64,000 nucleotides of DNA from contig NC_065530.1 of NCBI RefSeq assembly GCF_020184175.1, positions 2,604,001 through 2,668,000 of the forward strand, given 5' to 3'. The notes under the pieces were generated by a model. That model ran no database searches. It was not told the origin of the DNA and was given only the letters and a program-made list of their open reading frames with translations. Shown piece after piece: positions 12,401-27,400 of this stretch. Every line of letters begins with the position of its first letter. Position 1 is the first letter of the stretch. A program made the position numbers and the translations under genes. The stretch comes from Aphis gossypii. Lineage: Eukaryota > Arthropoda > Insecta > Hemiptera > Aphididae.

Positions 12401-15400
12401 ATCGTCCTCCCGCACGTTTATTTTCGGAGAGAATCAGAATTTTTCTTTCTTTCGTTCTTTATTTTTTTTACTCTTCTTTTTTATTCGTTTTTTTTTTTTT
12501 GTTGTTTTACTTGATGCCAAGACACACGCGCTGACCCGATTGCCGCTAGAAATTGTGTTCGCCTATTTTCTGGCATAAGTTTTCCGGTCCCTTATGGGCG
12601 GAGACTAAACTGCTATACAATAATAGATACATAATACAATTATATTTAAGCCGTTCAAGGCTAAGACGCCGGGGAATATAATATACGCTATATTACGAAA
12701 AAAAACACAAACATAAACGCATGGACAATGTTTTATGAACGGCAATGGCCGCAATTTTACAACCTCTTGATGTAATACATAGATAATATTACTATTTAAT
12801 ATTTCAATATATAACCAATGTCACGACGTAATATAGGTAGGCTAGACAAAAAATTAATAATAATAAAAAAAAACACTGAAAAACAAAACGTTTAACATTG
12901 TATCGACTTCCGACACCAACGGTATAATATCTATACATATAATAATAAATTGAAAGGATATATTATATATAATATTGTAGGTATACTATATACTCGATAA
13001 AATACGTGCCAATAGAGCGGACAAAATGTGAGCGTAGTGCGAGTTATAAACATTGAAAGTGGATTCGTTTTCAAAACGACCGCCTTATGCGATGCCGGTG
13101 TGCGTTAATACTGTATACATATAAAGAGGTATACCGGAACAAACGCGAAATTCGCCATCGTCACTTTCTTTGTTCCGGATCGTATATATACGGGGCAACC
13201 AAAAAAAAATCGTCAGCGATCTAATTTTCACCATTGGTAATAATAATAATATAATCACGGTCGATCGAGTTATTATAATGTAGTTGGGGAGGGTGATCTA
13301 TATATCGATAATTCGTAAACATTCGATACTATGTGTTTTTGTGTACTTACATTGTATGATAACTGGTTAAATTAAAACGTCTAACAGTAGTGTATGTATT
13401 ATTAAAACATGTACGCTCGTGCGTTTGCGGGGGAGACATGTCTTTTGGGAAGCAGGTGAAAATGTGGGTCAAGGAAACGATGTGGCAACCGTGCGGCGGT
13501 TGCGGCGGCGCCTCAACCCACTTTCCCTTCCGGTGCCGTATCTGCCGGTCAATTATTCCCCCTCATGCCGGCGGTCCCACCACCACCACCCATCCCAACA
13601 GTAAATTCAGGTGGTGCGGTGGGTGAGGGTCGCTACGGTGTCGGGACCTAAGTGTCTGCGATTTATATCACGTCGGCGGCGTTGTCTATATGCATAATAT
13701 ATTTATTATTTTTATCAAATCGAATTCGATTTTTTATTTTAAAAATCACAAAATGTATTATACTAAACATTATCATGTAGTCTTTATATATACATTATTA
13801 ATTATATAATTATTGGTATACAAACAGATTTATACAAAACATGTTGAGAACAAGAGATGTGAATAAACATTAAATCGGTCGCTTGAATGGCACAATAAAA
13901 TATATTATAATTATATAATCCGATAGGTTAGTCAATACATCCTGTGACCGATTTTAATAAAATGTCATCAACCTTTAATTATATATTATTATATTGTAAA
14001 TCTAAAATTATTGTAGCAGACATTTCTCATAATATCCTTCGACTACGCGCATATACTATAATCATTATTCATCTACACGTTTGTTATACTCGCCTAACGC
14101 AAATGTTCTTTTGTCGCAGGTAATGAAAAGGATGAGAACATCGACTTCCTGGATCACCTCCGGATCGCCGGCAACGGCGGTGTAGGAAACCCGGGAGCAG
14201 CCGACCATCTGCCGCCCAGGCAACAGTTGTCGTTTGCCCTGCCACACGGATTCCATCATGCTGGTAAGTGCTGATTTGATGATCATAATTTAATATTATA
14301 ACAACTATCATAATCTCATAAATAAAAAAATTCTTAAGTACATATTATTTAGGTCACTAGGCGTAGGTCACACGGAGTCTAGTGTTATATATGGTAAAAT
14401 ATAATAATATATTGTCGTATACATTGTTTATGAATATGCTGTAGAACCAAAATTAATGCCCGAACAGCAGCATAAAATCTCAGTTTATGCATAAACTATT
14501 ACGTCGCGTCGTCAATCACATTGTTATTCACGATCTCGGCGGGCGGAGTACTCGCATAATATATATAATATACTGCATTATTACGATTTCGTTTCGTCAA
14601 AACGACGCGCTGCTGTGTCGTCACGACGTCTCGTCGTTGTGACCTAAATCTGCTAGGAGAAGCACGTGCACACCTATAATAAATAAATGCATATGTTTAA
14701 GCAATATAATATATATACCCCTTCGATTCCGACCAACGACTTTCTATTGTTTACACCGCAGCGACGACGTTATCCTGACTCTCGCGCATAAAATTATATC
14801 TATTTATATATTCCACATATATAGCTACGGCTGCCGCGTCATGAGACCGGAAGAGCCGGTTTCGAAGAAAGTCCGTTTTCACTTTGCAATTCGGAAGTTT
14901 CCGGTACGTATACGTATGTACATCGACACGATCTTTCGCCATCGGCTTTTTTTTGGAGCAATAAACCCGCGACGACAACAATAATAATATATTAGGTACC
15001 TATTTATGAATAAATCGTTGCATTAATATAATGTATATTTTATTCGTCTGGTTGATTGCCATTAGAATTTCATTCGGACAAATAATTAATTTTATAGTAC
15101 GCATCAATATTCAATATTATGATGTAGCAATAGTAGAAATATATAATATGATCTTTGACCGCATTCAGAGAATTATATTGTATTATAATTTATCGCATTA
15201 TATAGCTCTATTGTCCTGCAAATGGCATTATATATTTTATCAGGAAAATTTCCATCGGTACTAAATCATGATTTGATAATACATAATTTTTAATTTATAA
15301 TAAAATATTAAACGTATGTATGTCAAACGTCACGTTCAATATAGAATATAACGCGTTAAATACAGCCAATTATATACTCGAGGCCTTGAAACCCAAGACA

Positions 15401-18400
15401 CCACGAATCGTATACATGATTTTCTCGCCAAATAGTTTCGTAAAAATAAAATTTCACTTTTGCATCATGTATTTTTAACGAATATTATAACGACGAGCGA
15501 TAACTATAACACAGGCGTTTAACCCCGATTTCCTCGACCCCGTCAACCGTATACTAAATGATATTGGAAAATAGTTTGTCGTTAAATTCAGTTCCCATCG
15601 GTATGCTGCCGGGAAAACAATATTATTACCCCTGCTTATGACCACATCGGTAATATTCGCCGTATCGACGGAAACCACCGCGTATGTATATTACGTTAAA
15701 TATTATTATTTCCATTATTCACGGGGTCAATCAAATATCGTCTTCTGTGGCACACACCCCTGCCGCTTGTAACGGCGATTATCATGCGCTTGCCTATAAT
15801 AAAAAATTCCGACCACTGGTCATTCCTTGGGAATCGTCGGTTATATATTACAATATTGTATACGTACATTATATTTTGCGTGGCGGTCAAACCCGTTCGA
15901 CCGCTGGACGATGGTCAATATCGATGAGGGATATGACCAGCCCGTGATATCGTTTCTTCGCTATCCCCACCGCCGTGGTCAGCGGACCATGTTTTGGTAC
16001 ACGATGTGGACATCACCGGACACGACCGGTATAATAATATAAGTATACACCCCGGAAACCGGTTCACCTCCCCCTGACCATTGTCCGGTCACGGAGCATA
16101 TAAAGTGCGACAAAGTTTGTGTGTAAAATATGCCATTAAATTATAAATGTGTTTGTGATGTATATATGCATAAGGCAGAGTGCAGATCGCACACACCTGG
16201 TCGATGAATAAAATTATTTTTCGTATCGATTCAATTGCGAAACACACTGCTACTATATTATAGTAGTGTTAAATGTAAAAAAAAAAATGTATTACACCTA
16301 TATATATATTATACGAGTATATGGATAATCGAGTAGGATTTATAATTCCGAATGCGTGCAATTTATTGCAATCACGATATTCCGAACGTTTATTATTATA
16401 CTATCATAATATTATAACTGTTTAAATGGTTTTTAGCAATAATATGATTAAAATCAGTATAAATTATAGGCACATGAAAATAACGATTACAATTATTAAT
16501 ATATTTGGCTGTATATAAGTAAACGCTAAATTATTATTAGCGTGTAGGTACTATTTTCGTACTTTTTTTTGTTTTCCGCATATGAAAGCTCTTATACTAT
16601 AATTTAAACACAATAAACTTGTAAAATACTTGTTCACAATTGTTGTATAGGTATGTAATAGTACATCGGTCAGTTTGATATATTCGGTTACGACCTTTGA
16701 CATAACGGACGTACAAAATAATAAATTACTACCGATTTATTTCCCGTCGTTCAGCTGTTAGTAAAAAAAAAATCGGTTTTATAGGTATAGGTTTATGGGA
16801 AAGGTCATCGGTCCCCCTTATACGTATATGTAGATGACCGATGGTCAGTCGCCGCCGACTGACCATCGGAACTAGCGCGAAAAACAGGTTCCTATTATAA
16901 TCCCTTAGGATTGATATATTCAACGACCTCAGAGAATCGGCTTTTTTTCTTTATCCTCCAAGGCGAATCGTCGGCAAGAAACACGTTAAACGGAAAAAAA
17001 TCTATAAAATTCGTGTCATTGTCACCGTAAAGACATGGTGTAAAACAATATACCCCCCGGAATCGGAAACCATGTATATAATATACAAACATATATTATA
17101 ATGTTATAAAGTCAATAGATTGTACTGCAATCTGGGTCGACAAGTATTATAACGTAAACATAGATACTCGGGAAAAAAGAGCCTCTAAATTTGTCAATGT
17201 AAAATCCTTAAGATATTGGTGATTTAGATGGCAAAAAAGTGTTGAACTCAACGATTATACATATTATATGTGTACAAAAAATAAACCGCGTCATACTAAT
17301 ATTGTTGTACGTGTCGAATTTCAAAACACGTCATTAAATATTCGATTTTTAAAAAAGTATAATATGTTCAGTTTTAATAAACTCTGTGAATATAGGTATA
17401 AACGATCATGATTTATTTTGTTTATTTATATGATATAAATACAAGAAACTGCAAACAGTATAACGTATATAATATAGCGTATATACTGTTGTGGGCGTAT
17501 TGCCGGAACCGGATGTCCGTTGAAATTAAAGAACATTTATTACATTATACAACGATCCGCGTACCTTCAGTGTATAAACTCTTGAACACGCTTTATGTAC
17601 CTTGAGTCCTGTGTATACATACAACTTGTACAAAAACTAATGCCTATTTAGTAATTAATATAGTTAACTCATTCATTATTACCATCTTTGTTAACTTACA
17701 AAAACTAACTAGCAAATTTAAATAGTTTTCACTCATCATCAGTATGTACGAATTAACTTATTTAAAATTGTATTAATATAATACAGAGATTACACTATAA
17801 TAACTATATTATAAATTAATATATTCTCAAATTCATAGATGGTTTTAATTTTATATTTTGTTATCATATTGACATAAATTATATTTAAACTTTAATAACC
17901 AACTATCTACAACATCACATTATGCGATGTAAATTACAATAAATATAAACACGATTATAAATTATAATATTATAATGTACATGAATATGTTAGTGTACCT
18001 TTATGGTAAATTACATTTTATTAATTTTTAATGTCAAATTCAAACTTTAAACCGCAAATCATAGGTATCAATATTCCATGACATTATGTATTGTTTCACG
18101 GTTAGTGTTTTTATCGTAGAGGCTTCAATCATTTTTCAAGAACAAATGTATCTGTCTGGGTGATGTTAGCATAGATACTGTTGTATTATAATGGGTATAT
18201 TTTTATGTAGGTATCTATGAAAGAAGAAATATGCGCTAAGATAATAATAACAATAATTTAAGAACATAGCGATTTTACATCGTCGTCGGTCGGTCTTATA
18301 GTTGAAACTGTATGTATTATAATATTATTATTGCAACTATTGCACGGCGATAAAAATCTGTCTACGTCCCACAAACACAACTATACAATATCGTCGTCAT

Positions 18401-21400
18401 TGCGGTCGTCGCGCACAACTACCCATCGTGACGTAATACTCAGCAGGACGAACCGCGGGGGCTGTGCAAGCACATCCGCAAGTTTTTTTTCTATTCGTTC
18501 TTCTTTAATTTATAGGTCATGTTTATTCGCTAACTATTTATATAATTTTGTTTAATGTTTATACCGCATGTTTCCTGTCGGCAGTCGCGAAAAATTCATC
18601 GTTAATAATAATAATAATAATAATAACCGCTCTTCGGTGACAACCCTTGCGTATTGGATTTCCGTCGAAAACATCAGAATTATGGAAACATCTGTGTGTT
18701 TACGTGCATGCGCATTGTCCGCGAAGTTGTTTTCGTGATACGCTCGAGCCAAACCCTTTTATCGCAACCGTATATGAATACAAATAATAAAGCCGCAGCA
18801 GCAGGCGTCGGTCCCATTGAAATTGCGCAAAAAGCGACACGCGCCACCGGTTTCCACAAAAGTGTCAAAAACCCCACGCCGAACGATAAAACCCTTTTAT
18901 ACAACACTATACAACTGCAGTGTATTATATTATAAACGCAATAATTGCGTCGTCGAAATTACGGCCGGCAGCTAACCCTTTGCGCAAAAAAGGGTGGAAA
19001 TGCCCCAAAAATCACACCGACCGCGTATTATATGACGGTGGCTGCGAGTGCACCGCGGGCGCGATGAGGGACTATACTGCAGGTGAACACTATGATGGTT
19101 TCCGTCGTTCAGCTGTACATATAAAATGCACGAGATTGCACAACGACCCGCGCAGATGAGGATGTGCTCGCACGACGACAACAAAGAGAAGAACCTACTT
19201 CACCCTTTTTGGGTTGAAATTTCGCGTTTTCAGCACAAAAAAAAAGTAATAATAATAATAATAATATTGTATTGTATAATATCTTTGACGCGGCAAAAAA
19301 AAAAATTAATCGGAAAAGAGGAAAAAAAGAGTTGTATGCACATTATACAGCAGCAGCAGCTGCTCTGCAGGGTACATTTCCCTCGTGGCCCCTTAAATAG
19401 GTATACACCGCACGTATATTCGATATTATATATTATTGTTATTATTATAATCCCGAGGATTACGCCTTTTCGCGCGGTCCGCCGATGAATTATTATCGTT
19501 TCCTGGGGACGCGGACGACCGTATTATATATATTATATCATTTTTTTTTTCACTTTTTGGAATGCTCTCCGCCGTTGCAGAGTAAAATTGAAAGACTCGT
19601 GTAAAACCGATAAAAAAAAAAACCGGCGCAATGTAGAGAAACTCCCAAGGTCTCGGCGCGGGGTCAGTGAATTTATACGCTCGCCGAACCGGTTTCGCCG
19701 TCGTCGTCAGACTCTCCTGGAACGGCGAAGACCTGCGCGGGCCAGAAGAAGAGGCGTCGTACCTATAGGAAGCATGTACAACGATTGTGGTAGTGGTGTG
19801 GTGGTGGCGGTGATCGTCGTTGTCGTCGTCATAGTCGTAGTCGTCATCCGGCTGCTTCTTCCTGCTTTTGTCTGTAACGGTCGCGGCGGCCGCCGCCGTT
19901 TCCTATACAATATAAAACACTCGCGCATAATAATTATCATACTTAACATATCAACAATATCGTCACGGTTCGCCCCGCCACAGTAAGACTGATAAATAGC
20001 CTCTCTTCGGACGTATCACGAAATTACAATATTATACTGTATAATAATAATAATAATGATATACGGTGTATGCGGATATAGAGAAGAATACAAAACGTAG
20101 AAGGGACGAGCGCGTATCATTGTCCGTCATCGGCCGTCGTCCGGGGGACCGACTCGCGGACACGATGACTAATGGCAATGACCACCGCGTGTGATCTACA
20201 CCTGTGCGCGGGACGTGACATTTGCATGAGACCTGGTCAGTCCGAGGTCTGGCCAGTCGACGCCCGTCAATCCGCCACAGTGATTAATGGATTTCTATTT
20301 TACGCGTTTAATCGGCCGAAACCCGTTTTCTTCTCATTCTGACCTTTTCTCTCTATAAGTAATACATCGTTTACACCCAACGGTCATAACTGACGCGCGG
20401 ATAATGACGATAATATATTATGTGTATACGCGTTATGCCGTTATCTAGGTATAAATGGTATAATACATGGGAACTTTCCGTCGTAGTTACGACTCTTAAC
20501 TATTTTTTCAGTCAGACGTTTCCTTTCTAAATGCGTTTCTCGTCACATGATACGCATGAATGCATTTGCGCCACAGCAAAAATAATAATATATGTATACT
20601 GTATAGTGATTCACCAAGCATGTCCACTCTTTATTTTTAATATTTCAGTTATTCAAAAATCTGATTTTTGGAATCTTTAAAATATATACTTTAAGACTAT
20701 GATTTCAAATTATAACCCTCCCCCCTTAATTATTTATTATTTAACGTATATTTTTTCTGAAATATGGTCTTTAGGTAATCTGAATTTGAATAAAAAAAAT
20801 GGAGGTAAGCATATTTTAGTGAATTACCCTGTATAGTGTACATTGTACATAATATACAATATGGTAATACGCGAGTTATTATTATATTTATACTTTATGA
20901 CTCCGCACAGCCGTTGACTCGTTAATTTGTTGCTACGTCGTCGAAAAATTAAAATTGTTCAATATTTACTCGTAAACTGGACGTATCGTTTATACTATAC
21001 ATATTTTATATAATGAGGGAATGATCCAATTGTTTATAAAAAACCTCGTGTTCTATCTCTGCCGACGGAAAATAGAAAAATAAATAGTATAATAATAAAA
21101 CATCGTCAGAAATTAGCGGTGAACCAGATATTGCAGTCATATATAGACACATAGTATATGTATATTCGTAAAATGTGTTTATGAAACAGCTGATGTCGTG
21201 TATAATGTACAGAAAATTCTCTAACTCGTTTCGTAACGCTAAGTTTTACGACACTGTTATGTGCACAAACCGACATCGATCAGCACGACTGACCAGTACC
21301 GCAAACGGGCGTACAAAACAACCGATTGTAATATAATACTTGAAACTACCCATACCGCACCCGCAATAATGATAATGATAAATATAATTTATAATATTAT

Positions 21401-24400
21401 ATCTAATACCTATAACGATATGTATTAGGTATGTGTGTTAATTATATATATGCGCAGTGCACATGACATGCTCCAAATATATTGTGTATTAGGTTATAAA
21501 CTTGTAACAATAAATTACATTACGTGTCGATAAAATACTCACACTCGTTGATCAAATATTACCACACTGCGTATATTGACAGTAAAACGTGAATTTAATT
21601 TGTTGGTCGACTAAAACCCCGGAAATTCGACGTCATCGGCGAGTAAATTAAAAATGATTAGGTACTTGAAAACCTGCATCGAGGTATAGCGAGGGGACGA
21701 TCTCATTTATTTTCCCGTAAACAACATATTATTATTACTAAAATAAAAATTGTCCGGCAAAACATAAAATCACGATACAAATCCTATAGTTGCAGTAGAT
21801 GTTTAAAATTGTATAATGCAGTTTACTATGTTTATTGTACATGCTTATACTTATCATACATTCATACTACATTTTACATAACATTGTGTACGATATTATA
21901 TTATATTGTATAAAAAACCTGTGTGCCTCTCGCTGTATGAATAACGCGTTGTGTTTATAATATATTATTATTATGTATAAATTAACGTGTTTTCTTGTTT
22001 CATTTCAGGCTCTCTGCCGCCCAGCCCCGCGGACTCCGGAGTGTCCGACGTGGACAGCAGCAGCAGTGGACACACATCCACCGACACCGAGCTCAGGGCT
22101 CGGCTCCAACCGCACCAGTATCACCACCAAGGTCAGATTATGTTCGCACTAATAACCGACTATATTATATTATAATAATGATAAGTTTTTCCTTTTCCTC
22201 ATCTTCCAAATTTATTAAGATACTATCGACATAATTCCTATAAAATAAATATTTTATAATATTGTACTAACTTATTAGTTATTATCAGTTCAGCTTTCAT
22301 CCTCAATTTTTGCACACTTCTGACTAAATATTTACTTTAGTTGTTTCTACAAGCTTACAACTCATTATATTATGCTGAAGTAAGAGATTAATGTGTTTGG
22401 GTCTTTGGTTTTGTTTCATTGTTTTCTGTACGCTGTATCAGTCTCTTCTTGCGGTCGTCGTACTAGCCCAGACCCGCCAAGTATCGCACAATGCCACCAA
22501 CAGCAGCAACAACAACAGCAACAGCAACAACAGCAACAGCAGCAACAGGACTTGTTCTCCAGGATATACGGGGTGAACGCTCCACCACCAGGTGCTTACC
22601 ATCATCCCGGTCCCGCGCCTCCATCGCCCAAACATCCACTTTTCATGCGAAATAACCGTGAGTTATTACCAATATTTTTATAATTACATTTCACGGGTAC
22701 AATATTATTATTCTTGTTTTTTTTTCGTATTTCATAAAATTATCGTTCAAAAGAGTAAAAACCGTTCATAGATAAAACTACAACTTAATACGCGTATAAT
22801 ATAGTCGAATACAGAAATCGAGTAACTTTTTATATTTAATATGCTGAACATGCATAAAATATGTGTCTCGAAGTTAATAAAAAACAAAGATTACGCGTAA
22901 TGACTCATTGCGAAAAATGTTTTTACCATTTTGTTCGACGATCTTACTCTCTCTCTATCTCGTCGTATTATACTGTTTCTTGAATGTTGTAAAAAACGAT
23001 GACAATTTTTTGTGCTTACTGGAGGAGAAGGTGGAAGAGAACGTTGTAAATTTATTGGTCGTGCGGTTGGTCAGTAATAGCCGTTTTGGCGCAAGTCGAT
23101 CGCTCTCGGTGTGGGTCGTGTATGTGTATGTGTGTGTGTGCGAACAGTTTGTTTGAGTGCGAGTTGGAACAATATAATAAATATGTATAAAAAAAAGTCT
23201 TAGCGATGAAAACGAGTTTACACTCGGCAGTGTTGCCAATGCGGTCGCGGTGGCGCGGCTTGAGGACGATTGGTGGTTTTTTATTTCGTTTTCTATAGCG
23301 ATTTGCGGAAAGGGAGAACCGGCGCTGAGCGGTGGTCACGTGACCACCTCGACTCGAATGCATGTGAGCTCGTGTGGCGCGCAGGAGAGAGATACACTGA
23401 TACATACACACGGATGGAAGTAGGAATGAGTGCAAACGTGGATATATTATGTACCTATATACACAAAAGACCGAGAGTGAGAGAGTATTATAATATATAT
23501 ATATATATGTATATTATAGAACTTAATGATATGCAGATGTGAGCGAGACGGACTCACGGACGCGTAAGAGAGGAAAGAGACCGAGAGAGAGATAGAGCAA
23601 TGACATACTAACACTTCAAGGTTAACTCTCACTCGCGCACACACTATATAATAATAGCAATACAATAATGCTCGATACATGCACTATCATAGTTGGAGAT
23701 GGATATCTCATACATTATATTGCTAAATATATAAAATGATCCATCGCTTACGATTTTCGTAAATCGCGAAATGCTCGATATGCGTTTACCTCGCCTGACC
23801 TTTTGTCGTATCGATAACGCACGTCTATTATTTTTAAATATAATATGTTTATAATAGTATAATAATATAATATTATCGTTTCCGCTGCCTTATCTCCCAC
23901 AATGCCATGATGTATATCATTCACACAAAACCGTATTGTAGGTATAGGTACGCACGGGCGTGCTTGTCGAAATAATGTGATTAATAAATCATTATACGCA
24001 TTTATATCGCGACGTGCGCGCTCTCGTTTCGAGATAACAAGAAGCGCCGCGTGCAATTATATAATAATATTGTAGCGTTATCGCATTCAGGAAGTGTACA
24101 ACACGTAAACACACAAACACAGCACGAATGCACGATGATAATATTAATAATAATATAATCGCCGCCACCGTAAAGGTTGTAGACGTTGGCGAGTAGCTTA
24201 TAATTTTTTTTTCATCTTATTATTATTCGTCGTCGGACACAATAGAAGTGGCGTTGGTGGTGCAGGCATAGTGAGAGTAGGTATTCAGATAAAAAGACAC
24301 ATGCTGTGTGCGTATAATTATTATGATGAAATGAAATAAATATATAATATACTTATACTTTGTCTACTCGTACGCTCGAGTTCATTTGGCTTGAGTATGA

Positions 24401-27400
24401 ATTTTTGCCAAAATAATATAATTTAGGTACGACTACGATAATATGTTGTTATTCAAAAAACGCGCGAGCTAGTGTTCGCTTAGCCCCTCCCGTCACCGTT
24501 GCGTAACGCTACGCTGCCGGCACCGCCACCACTCGTCGTGAACCCATCGGTCACGTGGTCGCCGTCACCGCCGCCGTCGCCGACCTTCGACGATGCTTCA
24601 CGGGAGTCGTCGTCTCACATGCGCAAATTCCGTTCCATTCGATAGCGATTTATATTTTTATACACGAAACGACTTCCGCGTTCGTCGCCGAGTATTCACT
24701 CATGTTTTTTTTATTCCTTCTTCACATAATAACACTATAGGTACCCACATAAAATAATAATATCGAATATCCCCGCACCACTCTTCTCCATCGTGATATC
24801 CATTATGTTTTTCCTACACCCGCGACGACTGAAGATATTAATATAGCAATTTGCAATACAATATCATTATATCGATAATTATTGTTCAATAATAAATTGT
24901 ACGACTTTGTTGTGAAGATTGGGGTGCCGCTAAAACCAGGAAGTATAATATAATATTTTTTATAATATCATTACGATTTGGCGGGTTGTTGTCGAAAACA
25001 AACGCCGTCGAGATCGATTACACCTACGCCAACGAAATTTTTATTTTTAGCAAAATTTTTCGTCCATCGCAACAATACGTATTAATTCAATATAATCGAT
25101 TTTGGTTTCTTCCTGTGTTAGTAGAATGTACCTATATTATAATGGAAATTTAGAATATTATGATAATATAGGCACCAATGTTATAATTAAATATTAAATC
25201 GATTTCTTTTATTGAATTAAATAAAAAATAAATATGAATTACAAATATTTACAATACTATATTTTTTTTCGATTATATTCTTTAAGTTATTGTTCGTGTC
25301 GAAATTATCGGGCGATAAAATACAAAATTTAGACAACTTATGATAATATTGTTGTAACGTATAACTGTGTATAGTTTCTATTATACATGGGTAATGAGTA
25401 AGACAATTAATGAACAATAAAATATAAAAACTTATTTTATATATTCGAAGTAATAAAAATATTTTTACGATATTTTTTGGTTTTAAGAATATCATTTTTT
25501 GTTCTAAACAGATTTTATATAATATTAGACTAGTAGTAAAATATTAGACTAGGACTTTATGCGATTTTTCGCTAAGACGTGCAAGACCAACGGTGCACGT
25601 AAATCACCGCGCTGTAGGCTCCGGCTCGGTTGCGGTGGCCATCCGATTCCTGCGGAATGCGAATAACGGCGTCGGGGGCCAGGCTTGCGCTTATGTCTGA
25701 AAATAGCACTCGTGAGCCGCAGGCGGATGTATTTAGCGACGGCAGCAGCTGCAGCAACTATTACACATTATATATATGCGCGAAACGCGGAAATCGCGGA
25801 TGCCACGCGCGCGCAAGTTGGTCGGTTTTCGTTCCCGGAAAGAATATTTGAACGGTATATATTATAATTATACAGGGTTGTGGGTATAAACAATAGCCTG
25901 ATTTCGTATATTTAAACATTTTGTTAGTAAGAGATATTATAAAAATGATACACTATACAGCACGTTACAGAATACTCTTAAAAAGTTACAAATAATATGT
26001 TATGTGCCATAAGTGGAGATTTGATTGAATTTTAGAGGAAAAAGGACTAAATATTCCTACATAACAAAACAACATAAAGAAAAAATATTAATTTTAGGGT
26101 AGGCTTTGAGTTATTTTGGGAGTGGCTTAAAGAGGGTTAAATAGATAGAGGCACCCCACAATCACCGCCTTTGCCCCCACTACCACAACAACGATACTGA
26201 GTCTGTATACAAGTTTCTGCTAAATTAAATTTCTATTGTGGAATAGCAAGGATGAAATAAAAACAAAACGATAATCGATGCAGTCAATTTGGGCTTATCA
26301 GAAAATGTAAACGACCAAATTCAGTTTATCTATCACTCTGCTTGTAATCGGTATAAATAATTGTATCATCAATTTTATCGTAGGCAAGTACCTATAGTTT
26401 AATAATCATTCCACATTTCCTTGTTCGCGTAACACGCGATTCGGTTTTTCGCGATATATTATTAAATATAATATTAGTCGCACGTACGAAAACACTGCAC
26501 TGTGGCGTGCACACAAATACACACACCCGTGATCGCGCTGAGCGTGACGTATACACACGACGTACGTATGTGTTTAAGAGAGAGAGATTGAAATTGAGAG
26601 AAGGATAGGTCGACCAAGTTCAAGGTGAACGAAAAAAAAATACATTTATGTATATGGGTACCACCGTCTGGGTTTCGACACCGGTTCGTCCGCCGTAATA
26701 GTCGGTGAGGATTAGCGCGGGGAAGCGCCATAGTTACGTATAAAAACCTATATGATCTGCCATTTTAATCATCTGTAAAACAATATTATATTATTATACA
26801 TGACGTGCACACGATGTATGTTGTAACAAGTAATAATAATAGATTACAAATAATAACGTTTTTCGTATACCTAAGCGCGATCGTCCGTACAGGTATCTGA
26901 ATCTGGTCCGAGAGTAAGCCTCTGAGAGTTCAGGCGGACTGTTTAATGAATTGAGAGAAAAAATGAAAACATCGACTGGACGAAACGGAAATCCGTTTAC
27001 GGAACAGTGGTAGCACAACAATAATATATATAAATACACCCGGACGTATATAATATATAGTGTATACCTATAGTGTAACCTATACATAATAGGAAATAGA
27101 AGACGTTTATTATAATATTAATAATATAATAATATTTTAATCTCCTTTTGAATGAGAAATTGCATCGTCGTCGTCGGTCGTTCCCACAACGGTTTCCTGC
27201 TCTCTATAGACCGTGTGCGCGGTTCATGATATGTATATGGTAAATAATGATATTGCGAAACGCATCGTTTATATTATATACACGTCATAACGTATTGTAT
27301 TGTATTGCTTGTATTGCACATACAAGCCAAAAACGTGTGTCCAAAACCATACATAGTAAATATCATCGTGATACGAGCCCTTCAGATTTCAGAAACTTTC

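Larger units (their letters stand above)
14264..22008 (+). other. E74 intron 2
   Basis: The intron is about 7.7 kb, from GTAAGT to TTTCAG. It contains a perfect 14-bp hairpin at 16838-16869, an AAT microsatellite near 18604-18626, a GTC/GTG-rich simple tract near 19780-19850 and a MITE at 20601-20836. Open frames in the 18.3-20.0 kb part are short and compositionally driven; none has the features of a real exon. Confidence 0.6.

Noticed and set aside
13390..13626. Cys-rich frame resembling a zinc finger (CGGCGG...CRICR)
   Set aside because: Cysteine spacing does not match a known finger, and all three frames are open here because of GC richness.
19588..19986. 132-codon Arg/Val-rich frame in intron 2
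   Set aside because: Its second half is a GTC/GTG simple repeat and the first half is basic low-complexity; no splice sites in phase with E74.
22955..23435. Minus-strand frames of 94-127 codons in E74 intron 4
   Set aside because: They read through a GT/AC microsatellite and give TH/HT repeats; no coding signature.
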